Source: Candidatus Thorarchaeota archaeon
GTDB lineage: Archaea; Asgardarchaeota; Thorarchaeia; Thorarchaeales; Thorarchaeaceae
Direction: 5' to 3'
Length of the DNA: 43,515 bases
Assembly (NCBI GenBank): GCA_003662765.1
Contig: QMYR01000002.1
Location: forward strand, 1 to 43,515
Shown here piece by piece: positions 8,683 through 18,339 of this stretch (position 1 is its first letter; each line of letters starts with the position of its first letter). Under the pieces are notes generated by a model. It saw only the letters and a program-made list of their open reading frames with translations. It did no database searches and was not told the DNA's origin. A program made the translations under genes and the position numbers.

Positions 8683-9471
8683 TCACAAGAACAGGCGCTC
8701 CTTCTCCAGCCGCTCGATGGCAGACTTGGTCCACACAACGAGCCGCCCCGGATGCGTCCCCGGTGCCAGTAGCTCCGCGTTCAGGCCGTGAACCTCTACC
8801 ACATCTACGCCGGGCAGGTTTCGTGCACCCATACTGATGCCGCGGTCCTCCCCTACGACAATCAGGAATGACTTGGGGGTCTTCATCTTTCGGCCACGCA
8901 TCTTGCCCTTTCCGGCACGAATCCCTCTGCCCCGAATAGCACGTTCCAAGTCATCGCCCAAGCCTAGTGCGTTGATGAACTCGCGCACTTCCCTTGTAGA
9001 ACTCAGGGTTTCCAGCTTGTCATCCACAACGAGAGGAATGCTTGGAACTGAGTCAACCTTGTGACCGCGTCGAGCCACCCGCTCTCTGTTCGCAGTTGCA
9101 GCAATGGCTGAGCGAATTGCCAGTCTTCGTTCCTTCTTGTTAATCCGCTCTATCAGAACCTTTCGTGCCTCAGGTGGGTGGGCAACCCTTCCACCGACTG
9201 TGCCGGGAGCAAAGGCGCCCCTGTTGGCTGCCGAGGTCCCACCGCCCTTTACACGGGGCACTCGGGATCTGCCATGGCCGGTCTGCCAGCTCTCAGCAGT
9301 CGTACGCTTACCAGCCATCTCATCGACGCCATGTGGTTGATACCTACGGGACTGGAGAGCCAGTACTGCCCTCTTGATGAGGTCTGGGCGATAGGGTGTG
9401 TCAAAATGCGTGGGCAGGTCGATTGCCGCCCCGGCCTTCCCCTTCAGCGAATATGTCTTCGTCTTGACCAT
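8683..9471 (-). CDS. rpl4: 50S ribosomal protein uL4
   Basis: PTHFDTPYRPDLIKRAVLA...GHGRSRVPRVKGGGTSAANRGAFAPGTVGGR. Confidence 0.97.
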   Translation of the reverse strand: MVKTKTYSLKGKAGAAIDLPTHFDTPYRPDLIKRAVLALQSRRYQPHGVDEMAGKRTTAESWQTGHGRSRVPRVKGGGTSAANRGAFAPGTVGGRVAHPPEARKVLIERINKKERRLAIRSAIAATANRERVARRGHKVDSVPSIPLVVDDKLETLSSTREVREFINALGLGDDLERAIRGRGIRAGKGKMRGRKMKTPKSFLIVVGEDRGISMGARNLPGVDVVEVHGLNAELLAPGTHPGRLVVWTKSAIERLEKERLFL

Positions 9472-9488
9472 TGACCTTCATCCTCCCA

Positions 9489-10496
9489 CTACTGCTTCGA
9501 TGAGGTGCTGATGTAACTCACCTGCATCGGCTGGACCGTGTGGCCCTTCTTCGGGCGAATCGCATGCCTCAGGCGGATGGGGCGCTTGATTGGACCCGGA
9601 ATCGAGCCTTTGACCATCACATAGTCACCGCGGATTATGCCATAGTGCACAAAGCCGCCCGCAGGTGTAATCTCCTCACCGCGCTCCCCCATCTTCACGA
9701 CAGCGTGGTTGTAACTCACACGTGTGTGAAAACCTGTCTGTCCGGGGCGTGGCACGGTGTACCGGATATTGGTTGGACTCCATGGGCCAATGCAACCCAC
9801 GCCACGCTTCGTCTTTCGTGACTTGTGTTGGAGAATCCTGACACCCCATCTGCGGACAGGGCCCTGAAAACCGTGGCCCTTCGTCACAGCAACGGCATCA
9901 ACCAGCATTCCCTCTTCCAAGATGTCAGCGACTCGGAGATCGGTTCCGAGGATGCCTCTTGCATACTCAAACGCCTCAGTGACACTGGGCGCGCCAATCT
10001 TGTACTCAGTCACGTCCGGCTTCTTCTTTGGCACCCCGGCAAGTCTTGGCTGAGTATGAACAAGCATGCGAATCTCTGCAAGTGAGTCGAGCTTCTCCTC
10101 GAACTCTGACATCTTGGCCTCATAATCGTACTCCTTGGGCAGAGGCATCGTCCTGCGAAGGTCATCGGACAAAGATTCAGCAAGAACCTCAGTGACGAGC
10201 CTGAGACCGTAGGGTGTGGCCTCGTAGCCCCTGATAGAGAATGGACGCACCGGTGGTGTGTCGATTACGGTCACAGGAATCACAGTTTCTTGGCCCTTGA
10301 AGGGGCTGTTGGGATTGTCAACCGTCACCACCGCGTGTGTCATGCCGGCCTTGTAGCCGATAAAGCCAAGTAGTTTTGCAGCCGAGCCGTCATACTCAGG
10401 CCAATTCTTGATACGGGGTACGAACTTGGATGCCCGACCTCTTGGCAAGTATGCCAAGCTGCCGCGCTTTGGTGCGTGTTTCTTTCTGTGTGCCAT
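9489..10496 (-). CDS. rpl3: 50S ribosomal protein uL3
   Basis: MAHRKKHAPKRGSLAYLPRGRA...GFIGYKAGMTHAV...VTKGHGFQGPVRRWGV. Confidence 0.98.
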   Translation of the reverse strand: MAHRKKHAPKRGSLAYLPRGRASKFVPRIKNWPEYDGSAAKLLGFIGYKAGMTHAVVTVDNPNSPFKGQETVIPVTVIDTPPVRPFSIRGYEATPYGLRLVTEVLAESLSDDLRRTMPLPKEYDYEAKMSEFEEKLDSLAEIRMLVHTQPRLAGVPKKKPDVTEYKIGAPSVTEAFEYARGILGTDLRVADILEEGMLVDAVAVTKGHGFQGPVRRWGVRILQHKSRKTKRGVGCIGPWSPTNIRYTVPRPGQTGFHTRVSYNHAVVKMGERGEEITPAGGFVHYGIIRGDYVMVKGSIPGPIKRPIRLRHAIRPKKGHTVQPMQVSYISTSSKQ

Positions 10497-10577
10497 CTGT
10501 AACACCACTCTGGTACCCGTATCGAATGGCCTATGGACTGGGCTATTCGTACTACTGTTGGCGACAAGCCAGAGGTC

Positions 10578-10588
10578 TGCTTTTTAAA
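10578..10588 (-). promoter_or_regulatory. TATA-like element upstream of rpl3 operon
   Basis: minus-strand CTTTAAAAAG located upstream of the rpl3 start. Confidence 0.5.
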
Positions 10589-10616
10589 GTTGCCTTCTTA
10601 CCAAAGGAGCCGACGG

Positions 10617-11471
10617 TCAATAGAAGCCGGTACGCGTAATCATAGATCCGACCAGATTGTTGAGCAGACCTAGACTAATCAGCAATGCCTCTTCAAGTCG
10701 AACAGTTTCGGTGCCTTGATTGGGAATCGTATTGACCCAGAGATCAATCTCATCCTTGATGTCTAAGCAACCTGGCGCCATGATATCCGAGAGGCCATGG
10801 CGAGGCCCCCCAAACAGAGCCACCACATGTCTTGATGATGTGACTGTTGACATGATCTCAGACTCAACAGCGCGGAACGGTTGGCCGTATCGAGAGAAAG
10901 CTATACGAGCCTTCGCACTGGACTCTCTGAGCAATGCAGCCAAGTCATCGACATGTGTGGTTTCGTAACCAAAGTACCGTTCCACATCCAAGCGCCCAAC
11001 CGGCTCAAGTCTTACCGTTGGCTTAACGGATACGACGCGGAAGAGCACGGGAGCATGTGAATCAATCTCGCCTCTATGGTCAATCAGTTCGTTAAGTCCG
11101 ATGTCCACCTTTCCCGGACGAATCTGCAGGCCCCAACGCACATCACCGGGCCTTAGCTCGGCCACAGAGATCTTGAGAGGATGACTGCGAGTGCGGAGAG
11201 GAGGCAACAGCCCAACGAATCGCATGAGAGGTGATCTCGAAAAGACGCGACGACGCAGGTACTGTGGGGTGTCCATGTACTGGAGGATTCTTAGCAGTAG
11301 TTCAGCATCTCGCCTCTGCCCGGACGTGAGGCGACCAGTCTTGTACACGATGACGCGATCCACACGAAATATGGCGAGGGCACGAGCGATCAGCCCCGCT
11401 TTCATGGTCTTCTCGCGGAGCCCAGGAACATTTGTCAGAGAGGTGTCTGGGATGGCGACCTCGAGCGTCAA
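10617..11471 (-). CDS. SPOUT-superfamily putative RNA methyltransferase (DUF171-like)
   Basis: MTLEVAIPDTSLTN...ARALAIFRVDRVIVYKT; C-terminal VVALFGGPRHGLSDI...IPNQGTETVRLEEALLISLGLLN; usual position upstream of archaeal uL3. Confidence 0.85.
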   Translation of the reverse strand: MTLEVAIPDTSLTNVPGLREKTMKAGLIARALAIFRVDRVIVYKTGRLTSGQRRDAELLLRILQYMDTPQYLRRRVFSRSPLMRFVGLLPPLRTRSHPLKISVAELRPGDVRWGLQIRPGKVDIGLNELIDHRGEIDSHAPVLFRVVSVKPTVRLEPVGRLDVERYFGYETTHVDDLAALLRESSAKARIAFSRYGQPFRAVESEIMSTVTSSRHVVALFGGPRHGLSDIMAPGCLDIKDEIDLWVNTIPNQGTETVRLEEALLISLGLLNNLVGSMITRTGFY

Positions 11472-11482
11472 TATCCTCTCTC

Positions 11483-11953
11483 CTAGAGGTCAAGAGTGAA
11501 CCAGAGAGTAGTCCTCTCGGGTGAGCGTTCAATCTTCAAGTCGGCGTAAGTCATGGCCTTCACCTCAGTGTGAATGTCATGCTTCTGATAGTCAATGGTT
11601 TCACCCCAGACCTCTGCCTCGAGGCGCCACGGCTCGCCCTCCACTATCGACCGGACCTTGAACTTGGAGTAGAACTGGTTATTGAGGTCTATCATTGCAA
11701 TAAGCTGTCCAATCCACTCGACCAGTAGTTCCTCCAAGTCAATTCCTTCAACTGCCACCGTCATACGGTCGCGAGGTTCGACCGTTGTAGTATCGACAAT
11801 CACCTCAAATGCCGCCAACGCGGCCTCCTCGAATGCCTCCTCAAGGGTGGCAGCCCAGCACTCAATTGTGATGTCTGCCGTATGTTCATGATACCGAAAA
11901 CCACGGCTGTCGTCCTTCTTCACCGCACATCCCGTTCGGTGTATTCGCTCCAT
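11483..11953 (-). CDS. archease (RtcB ligase activator family)
   Basis: GFRYHEHTADITIECWAATLEEAFEEAALAAFEV...VKAMTYADLKIE. Confidence 0.92.
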   Translation of the reverse strand: MERIHRTGCAVKKDDSRGFRYHEHTADITIECWAATLEEAFEEAALAAFEVIVDTTTVEPRDRMTVAVEGIDLEELLVEWIGQLIAMIDLNNQFYSKFKVRSIVEGEPWRLEAEVWGETIDYQKHDIHTEVKAMTYADLKIERSPERTTLWFTLDL

Positions 11954-12017
11954 GAAGCTTAAAAGCGGTTCTCAAGGGGTGAAACTGTGTCACTCGTTCT
12001 GCCGAGTGATTACAAGG

Positions 12018-12105
12018 GCCGAGGTAGCCAAGCCTGGACTACGGCGCTGGTCTTGAAAACCAGTGTGCTCTGCACGCAGGAGTTCAAATCTCCTCCTCGG
12101 CGCCA
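12018..12105 (+). tRNA. tRNA-Ser (anticodon TGA), CCA encoded
   Basis: GCCGAGG...CCTCGGC acceptor, loop CTTGAAA between CTGGT/ACCAG, long variable arm, GCCA end. Confidence 0.95.
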
Positions 12106-12139
12106 CTCCATTACTCTATTCTCATATTGATTATCACTG

Positions 12140-13741
12140 TTACAGCGACTTAACAAGAAATGGACCCATGTCCCTATATCCCAAGGAGCGATAGTACTCC
12201 TTGACACCGATGCCGCTTAGCACCAACAATCTCTTGATGCCGAACTCCTCCCCCGCAATCTGTTCCGCGGCTCGGAGAAGACGCTCCCCAAGACCAAGGT
12301 GCTGCCATGCTTTTGGATCATGCTCACCAATGTTGACAACTGGACCATACACTCTCAGCTCACGAATTATCATGCACGGCTCAGATGTTACCTCCGGACG
12401 ATGCGCATGTTCACTGGGAAGACGAAGACGCAGAAACCCGAAGAGAACATCGTCGATTGGATCCTCAAGCGACAGGAACACCTCGATGCCTCCAGATGCA
12501 CGGTAGTCCCGCCGTATGAGAGTGATGGTTTCTGGGTCGGCACGGCGCCCAGATCGCATCTCGAAATGCCCGACCTCACGAAACCGAATTGTGGGATTCC
12601 GAAGGCCTCTTGAACGCAACTCCGCATGGACAAGTTCTCTGAGGTTACCCCTAGTAAGGCCGGCCTCAATCTGGTGGAGGGGAATATCACGTTGCATCCT
12701 CTGGATGCGAACATATTCCGGCATCTTGCTCACAGCCTCTGCCACCAATGACACAATCTCGTCATTCGTATAGGGTGTATACTCCCCATTCTTCCACCAT
12801 TCGTAGAGCCGCGTGTTTTTCACCACAAGTGTGGGATATATTTTCAACATGTCAGGTCGGAACCGTGAGTCTGAAAACATCTGCTCGAATGCCCTGAGGT
12901 CTTGCTGGAGAGAGGATCCTGGAAGCCCCGGCATGATGTGGTAACAGACTTTCAGACCACTGTCACGAAGCAACCTCGTGGCCTCCACAGTCGCTGAAAC
13001 ACCGTGACCACGATTGACCAACCTGAGAATGTCATCCGAGAGAGTCTGAACCCCAATCTCGACACGTGTGGCACCCATCTTCAACATCTCATCGATGGTT
13101 TCAGGAGTCACCCAGTCGGGGCGTGTTTCAAATGTCGTGCCAATGTTGCGGACGGAGGCGGTTTCGTTGATCTTCTTCGCATCCTCTAGGCATCCACTGG
13201 AAATACCATTCATCGCATCGAAACAACGCTTCACAAACCACTCCCGGTATTTTCGATCCTTCGAGCACCAGTCCCCGCCCATGACAATCAATTCCACCTT
13301 CTGGACCGAGTGCCCAATCGCTCTCAGTTGTGCCAGACGCTTTGTCACCTGACGATATGGATCAAAGTCGTTCTGGATGCCCCGCATAGTGGCTGGCTCA
13401 TAGCCGGTATAACTTTGCGGTACACCAAGATCCGGACCGCCCGGACAGTAGGCACACTTACCGTGAGGGCAGGGTTGCGGACTTGTCATGACGGCAACAA
13501 CTGCAACACCCGAAACAGTTCGAACCGGCCTCTTTCTCAACAGGGGCCGCAATATCTCCAGCTCCTCAGGCACTGCATACTCCAAAAGGTCGGCGTTTGT
13601 GGGAATGTCAGCCCTCCGGAATCTTGCGCATACTCTGTTCTTGATACGATTGATTGCCTGTTTATCGAGCGGCTCCTCTGCAGACAGGAGTGCCTCAATG
13701 ATAGCCCGGTGAAGCTCATAGTCTTGGGGGGATTCCTGCAT
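12140..13741 (-). CDS. elp3: Elp3-like radical SAM/GNAT tRNA U34 acetyltransferase
   Basis: RTVSGVAVVAVMTSPQPCPHGKCAYCPGGP; C-terminal GNAT LGLGERLLRAAEQIAGEEFGIKRLLVLSGIGVKEYYRSLGY. Confidence 0.95.
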   Translation of the reverse strand: MQESPQDYELHRAIIEALLSAEEPLDKQAINRIKNRVCARFRRADIPTNADLLEYAVPEELEILRPLLRKRPVRTVSGVAVVAVMTSPQPCPHGKCAYCPGGPDLGVPQSYTGYEPATMRGIQNDFDPYRQVTKRLAQLRAIGHSVQKVELIVMGGDWCSKDRKYREWFVKRCFDAMNGISSGCLEDAKKINETASVRNIGTTFETRPDWVTPETIDEMLKMGATRVEIGVQTLSDDILRLVNRGHGVSATVEATRLLRDSGLKVCYHIMPGLPGSSLQQDLRAFEQMFSDSRFRPDMLKIYPTLVVKNTRLYEWWKNGEYTPYTNDEIVSLVAEAVSKMPEYVRIQRMQRDIPLHQIEAGLTRGNLRELVHAELRSRGLRNPTIRFREVGHFEMRSGRRADPETITLIRRDYRASGGIEVFLSLEDPIDDVLFGFLRLRLPSEHAHRPEVTSEPCMIIRELRVYGPVVNIGEHDPKAWQHLGLGERLLRAAEQIAGEEFGIKRLLVLSGIGVKEYYRSLGYRDMGPFLVKSL

Positions 13742-13859
13742 CGTACCTAATCCTCGAACCGTGCCGTTCTGCTCGTAACAGTTGGCCACTAAACTGCTTA
13801 TTGGATAGCTTTTTATGAACATGGTTCGGGACCTCTATTGACCACAGAGGTAGGACATC

Positions 13860-14021
13860 ATGCCAGGTTCACATGGTTCACTCACAAAGGCAGGAAAGGT
13901 TCGTGAATCGACCCCAAAGGTGCAGGGTCGCGAGCGACACACACCCATTCCCCGTATAAGAAACAAGAGGAACTACATCAAGAGGTTCATACGGGGACGC
14001 ACCGTCGGCGTTCGTGCATGA
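13860..14021 (+). CDS. 30S ribosomal protein eS30
   Basis: 53 aa, below ORF-track cutoff: [53 protein letters not shown]; matches eS30 HGSLxxAGKVRxQTPKV...R..Y..RF. Confidence 0.9.
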   Translation: MPGSHGSLTKAGKVRESTPKVQGRERHTPIPRIRNKRNYIKRFIRGRTVGVRA

Positions 14022-14024
14022 ATG

Positions 14025-14050
14025 CCGCCGCATGAACATTATAGCGGCGG
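14025..14050. terminator. GC-rich hairpin between convergent eS30 and pyrK
   Basis: CCGCCGC-atgaacattata-GCGGCGG, 7-bp perfect stem. Confidence 0.5.
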
Positions 14051-14067
14051 ACACACTCTCATTCTTC

Positions 14068-14898
14068 CTACAGAGGTATCCTGACACCAGTGGAATCTCG
14101 GCTGTATACTCCGAATTCTTTGATCCGTGACAACTGTTCCCCCGTAAACACTGGGCCCTGAATGCACACCAAGTCGCCCGTGGGATCGAGAGCACAGCTT
14201 CCACAGAGGCCACATCCGCATTTCATGTACCGTTCGAGAGAGGCGGCAATGTCGATACCCTTGTTCATTGCGAGCCGCCAGAGAGAAACCATCATCTTCT
14301 CGGGACCACAGGTGTATATCATGTCGAAATGGTGGGCTGTAAGTAGCTCCTGTACGACATCAGTTGCAAGACCCTTTACTCCCATCGATCCGTCATCTGT
14401 GGCCACGTGGACGCGTACACCGCTACGAGCAAGACTCTGCAGCTCCTCCGCAAAGAGTAGTTCGTCACTTTTCCGTGCAGCAATGACGACGTCTGATTCG
14501 ACCCCCATATTCGCGAATTCGTGAACTAGGAGCCGCAATGGGGCCATACCAATCCCACCGCCGACAATGAGGGGTACCTGAGCAGTCGCTACGAAGCCGT
14601 TGCCAAAGGGGCCACGTATCCCAATCAAGTCCCCGCGCTTGAGAGCAGCAAGTGCCTCCGTGGCTGGTCCCACAGGACGAACTGTCAGACCCGCAAAATC
14701 CTCTCCGCAATACGACACGCTCATGGGAACCTCGTCGACACCCGGTATCCACACCATGGCAAACTGACCCGGCTTCGGTTCTCGAGAGAAGACATCTCGA
14801 CTGAATAGAATAGTCCGGTCACGCCTGTTCTCTTGAATGACCTTCTCAACAAGAGTGGACCTTGGGGATCCCAAGAGTTTCTCAATGTTCATAGTCAA
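14068..14898 (-). CDS. pyrK: dihydroorotate dehydrogenase electron-transfer subunit
   Basis: FAMVWIPGVDEVPMSVS...GIRGPFGNGF...LIVGGGIGMAPL...ERYMKCGCGLCGSCALDPTGDLVCIQGPVF. Confidence 0.93.
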   Translation of the reverse strand: MTMNIEKLLGSPRSTLVEKVIQENRRDRTILFSRDVFSREPKPGQFAMVWIPGVDEVPMSVSYCGEDFAGLTVRPVGPATEALAALKRGDLIGIRGPFGNGFVATAQVPLIVGGGIGMAPLRLLVHEFANMGVESDVVIAARKSDELLFAEELQSLARSGVRVHVATDDGSMGVKGLATDVVQELLTAHHFDMIYTCGPEKMMVSLWRLAMNKGIDIAASLERYMKCGCGLCGSCALDPTGDLVCIQGPVFTGEQLSRIKEFGVYSRDSTGVRIPL

Positions 14899-15800
14899 CG
14901 CCCCGCAGCGATACCAACTATCTCATTGGTGGAGGAGAATCCTCTATCACGAAGATATCTTTGCACACCCCTCTTGATACGTCTGAACACCTCAACGCCC
15001 TTCAACACCGCCGTTCCAACTTGGATCGCGCTTGCGCCAGCCATATGCATCTCAATGGCATCCCTCCAAGTCGTCACACCCCCAACGCCCACTATTGGAA
15101 TCGAGAGCGCGCTGAACAAATCGTAGACGCAACGGACTGCAACGGGAAACACAGGGGGACCAGATAGCCCTCCAACAAGGTTCCCAAGAACGGGCTGCTG
15201 AAGATCTATGTCAATTCGCATAGCACGGAGTGTGTTGACTGCGACAACTGCGTCGGCTCCCGCCCGTTCAGCTGCCAAGCCCACCGCCACGATGTCTGAG
15301 GCGTTCGGACTCAACTTGGCAAGTATTGGGCAATCCACTGCATCTCGCACGGCGCGAACGTATTCGTACGTTGTTTCAGGGTCGTGAGCAATTTGGCTAA
15401 TCTCAGCATGTGGGCATGAGAGGTTCAGCTCTAGGGCAGGCGCACCCGCCTCAACACCACGGACTGCAACACGTACGATCTCGTCGACAGTTGATCCGAA
15501 GATACTGAGAACAAAGGGGACATTCCACTCTCGCAAGAGAAGGATTTCGTCGGCGAACGCGTCTATTCCGGGATTTGTTAGCCCCACGGCATTTAGAAGA
15601 CCACCATGTGATGCCGTGACTATGGGACCTGGGTGACCCTCTCGGGGCCTGATGCCAATCGACTTCGTCACCACGACGTCGGCACCTGCATCTGCAACCC
15701 TTCGTAGAATGGAGGCGGACACACCGAGGATTCCTGATGCAAGCCAGTAGCCTTCGAACCTCAATCTCACACCTTGATGCGTACTTGGACTGCAGACCAT
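14895..15800 (-). CDS. pyrD: dihydroorotate dehydrogenase (catalytic subunit)
   Basis: WLASGILGVSASILRRVADAGADVVVTKSI...LELNLSCPHAE...AKLSPNASDIV...PIVGVGGVTTWRDAIEMHMAGASAIQVGTAV. Confidence 0.94.
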   Translation of the reverse strand: MVCSPSTHQGVRLRFEGYWLASGILGVSASILRRVADAGADVVVTKSIGIRPREGHPGPIVTASHGGLLNAVGLTNPGIDAFADEILLLREWNVPFVLSIFGSTVDEIVRVAVRGVEAGAPALELNLSCPHAEISQIAHDPETTYEYVRAVRDAVDCPILAKLSPNASDIVAVGLAAERAGADAVVAVNTLRAMRIDIDLQQPVLGNLVGGLSGPPVFPVAVRCVYDLFSALSIPIVGVGGVTTWRDAIEMHMAGASAIQVGTAVLKGVEVFRRIKRGVQRYLRDRGFSSTNEIVGIAAGR

Positions 15801-15891
15801 AATAAGATGATGTGTCTGATGAGTTGCAGACAGGTTATTCAGTCACACTTATTCGACTGTAGACCAGTGATGTTGGCAGGACTTGGTATCC

Positions 15892-17118
15892 ATGCCACTG
15901 TATCTAGTGCCAAATGCACTCGGAGTCTTTCTCCATGATGAGGACCACAGAATCGTAGGTCACGCACTTGCCTATCCAGATGTGTCATTGGGAGCACGGC
16001 TGGTCCGCGACATTCTGCAGGGAGAGATCTCTGAAGAGGTCGCAAATCTGTTCAGTCAAGCCATTCGAAGACACACCACGACTGTGGCCGTCGAGAGCAC
16101 CCAGATAGCAAGGGCCCTCAAAGACATACAGGGGCTTGATGCCGTTACAACTGACAGCCGAAACATCAAGACTTTCCGAAACATGGTTGATAGACTTCTC
16201 GTCGAGCAGGGCCTTATTGAGTCCCCACAGGCACTCCGACACTACAGACACCAGGTCACTCTCCTCGTTGGCCAGCAAGTGATCGCGGATGCCAGTCAAG
16301 TACCGGATCTTCCAGTCCGACACGCTATTGATGCAGTTGATGAGCTTGACAAGTCAATCAACATGCTGGGAATGCATCTGCGAGAATGGTTCTCTGTATA
16401 TCACCCACTTGTGAGCAACAAGATAGAGGACAATGAGCATCTTGCCGTGATAGTATCATTGTGGGCCCAGGGGAAGTTCTCGATGGACGAACTCACAGGC
16501 GCGGGCATTCCCACCCAACTTGCGCAGGAACTCACCGAGATGTTTCTCCCAGCAGTGGAGGGTTCATTACCTGCAAATTTGGCTCCGATGGCAGACCTGG
16601 CATCGGCAATAAGAGAGCTTGCTGACAGGCGACGAGAGATTGAGAAGTACATATCTGAAGCGATGGTGGCAGTGGCGCCGAATATCACGGCTCTTGTAGG
16701 GCCGCTCATCGGAGCACGCCTGATTAGTATGGCTGGCTCGTTAATGGAACTTGCTAGAAAGCCTTCGAGCACTATACAGGTTTTGGGAGCGGAGAAAGCG
16801 CTCTTTCGAAGCCTTAGGACTGGCACAGCACCTCCCAAGCATGGTGTCATCTTTCAAGTTCCTCTGCTGCGTACTGCCCCCTACTGGCAGAGGGGGAAGA
16901 TAGCACGGGCTCTCGCGGCAAAACTGGCCATCGCCGCAAGGGTCGATGCATTTTCGGGACGAAGTATGGGAGACTCTCTGAGGAATGACTTGGAGAGGAG
17001 AGTTGAGGAGATTAGACGCCAGAGTCCCGAGCCACCTCCGACTCGCCCTCAGAGGAGGCGACAAAGGGATAGTGGGGCCCAGAGGACCACGAAGAAGAGA
17101 AGGAGGCGTCGACGATGA
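15892..17118 (+). CDS. Nop5/Nop56/58-family C/D box sRNP protein
   Basis: central NOP domain LVGPLIGARLISMAGSLMELARKPSSTIQVLGAEKALFRSLRTGTAPPKHGVIFQ; basic C-terminal tail. Confidence 0.96.
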   Translation: MPLYLVPNALGVFLHDEDHRIVGHALAYPDVSLGARLVRDILQGEISEEVANLFSQAIRRHTTTVAVESTQIARALKDIQGLDAVTTDSRNIKTFRNMVDRLLVEQGLIESPQALRHYRHQVTLLVGQQVIADASQVPDLPVRHAIDAVDELDKSINMLGMHLREWFSVYHPLVSNKIEDNEHLAVIVSLWAQGKFSMDELTGAGIPTQLAQELTEMFLPAVEGSLPANLAPMADLASAIRELADRRREIEKYISEAMVAVAPNITALVGPLIGARLISMAGSLMELARKPSSTIQVLGAEKALFRSLRTGTAPPKHGVIFQVPLLRTAPYWQRGKIARALAAKLAIAARVDAFSGRSMGDSLRNDLERRVEEIRRQSPEPPPTRPQRRRQRDSGAQRTTKKRRRRRR

Positions 17119-17807
17119 GCGTTAAGAGAACGGCGTTTCCCGGCGTTTTCGCTATTGGTGACGGCGACAGGCGTTCGCTGGCAACACGCAGCATCGTGAG
17201 AGGGCAGAGCGTCTATGGGGAGAAGGTTGTAACAATTGGCGATGAAGACTATAGGCTCTGGATGCCAAGAAGATCCAAGCTTGCAGCTGCGATAAGGAAC
17301 GGCCTAAAGAACATGCCAATTCAGCCGGGGTCGCGAGTCTTGTATCTCGGAGCGGCGTCCGGAACAACAGTCAGCCATGTTTCTGATATCGTGGGGACGG
17401 AGGGGGTGGTCAATGCTGTGGAATTCTCACCGGTTTCGGCACGTAGTCTTGTCAGACTTGCAGACAGCCGCCCCAACATTCTTCCCATAGTAGAGGACGC
17501 CCGGCATCCAATGAGATACTCGACCCTTGTTGCAGGGCCCATAGATGTTGTATATCAGGATATTGCACAGCCTGACCAAGCGAGAATACTCTGTGACAAC
17601 CTACTGGTGTACTGTTCGATAGGGACTTGGGTAATGATTGCAATAAAGGCAAGAAGCATCGATTCTGTTGCGCCGGTCAGCACAGTCTTCGAACGTGAGA
17701 TTGAAACCCTTGAGAGAGAGGGCATCGAAGTGGTAGAACGGGTTGAACTCGAACCGTATGAGAGGGATCACATCATGGTGGTCGCTAGGGTTGCGAGGGA
17801 TATATGA
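17115..17807 (+). CDS. flpA: fibrillarin-like rRNA/tRNA 2'-O-methyltransferase
   Basis: YRLWMPRRSKLAAAIRNGL...RVLYLGAASGTTVSHVSDIVG...DVVYQDIAQPDQARIL. Confidence 0.97.
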   Translation: MSVKRTAFPGVFAIGDGDRRSLATRSIVRGQSVYGEKVVTIGDEDYRLWMPRRSKLAAAIRNGLKNMPIQPGSRVLYLGAASGTTVSHVSDIVGTEGVVNAVEFSPVSARSLVRLADSRPNILPIVEDARHPMRYSTLVAGPIDVVYQDIAQPDQARILCDNLLVYCSIGTWVMIAIKARSIDSVAPVSTVFEREIETLEREGIEVVERVELEPYERDHIMVVARVARDI

Positions 17808-18247
17808 TGGGTTCATTCATTGAGCGAGCCATTGAGAAGGAGATTGAAACTATAAACGATCATCTACCGAGCACGGGAATACCGCTGTGTGATCTTCTCA
17901 ACAATGAGCGTCCGACGTATGTCACCCGTGCCGGAGAAACTTCCGCGTTTCATCCGGAGGAGATTGATTTCATTGCCAAGGAGATTCCCGAGCGTTATCA
18001 TGGGGAGATTCGTCTGCCAATCATACTACTCAGGAGAATGGATCTGGGACCAGGTCTGTACACGGTCGCGGGGACCAAGCCGGTGCTGTTCTTTCTACAC
18101 AGGATGCTAGGACAGGTTGACCTAGAGTGGGAGGATCTCGCGGTGTGGCGACAAAATGACACATTTGCAAGGCCTCAAGTGCAGATGATTCGCAGAAGAC
18201 TGCCCACGACAACGTGCATAGGTTTCGTATATGATGTGTCGCAATGA
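17804..18247 (+). CDS. UPF0216 (DUF61) family protein
   Basis: ERAIEKEIETINDHLP...RPTYVTRAGETSAFHPEEIDFIAKEIPERYHGEIRLPIILLRR; third gene of nop5-flpA run. Confidence 0.8.
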   Translation: MMGSFIERAIEKEIETINDHLPSTGIPLCDLLNNERPTYVTRAGETSAFHPEEIDFIAKEIPERYHGEIRLPIILLRRMDLGPGLYTVAGTKPVLFFLHRMLGQVDLEWEDLAVWRQNDTFARPQVQMIRRRLPTTTCIGFVYDVSQ

Positions 18248-18339
18248 GCCATTGGTGTATCATGGTGATTGGAGTAAAGGTATATCCTAACAGAATGCTG
18301 AAAAGCATTCACTTGTGATGAAACCAATGGGATGTAAAT

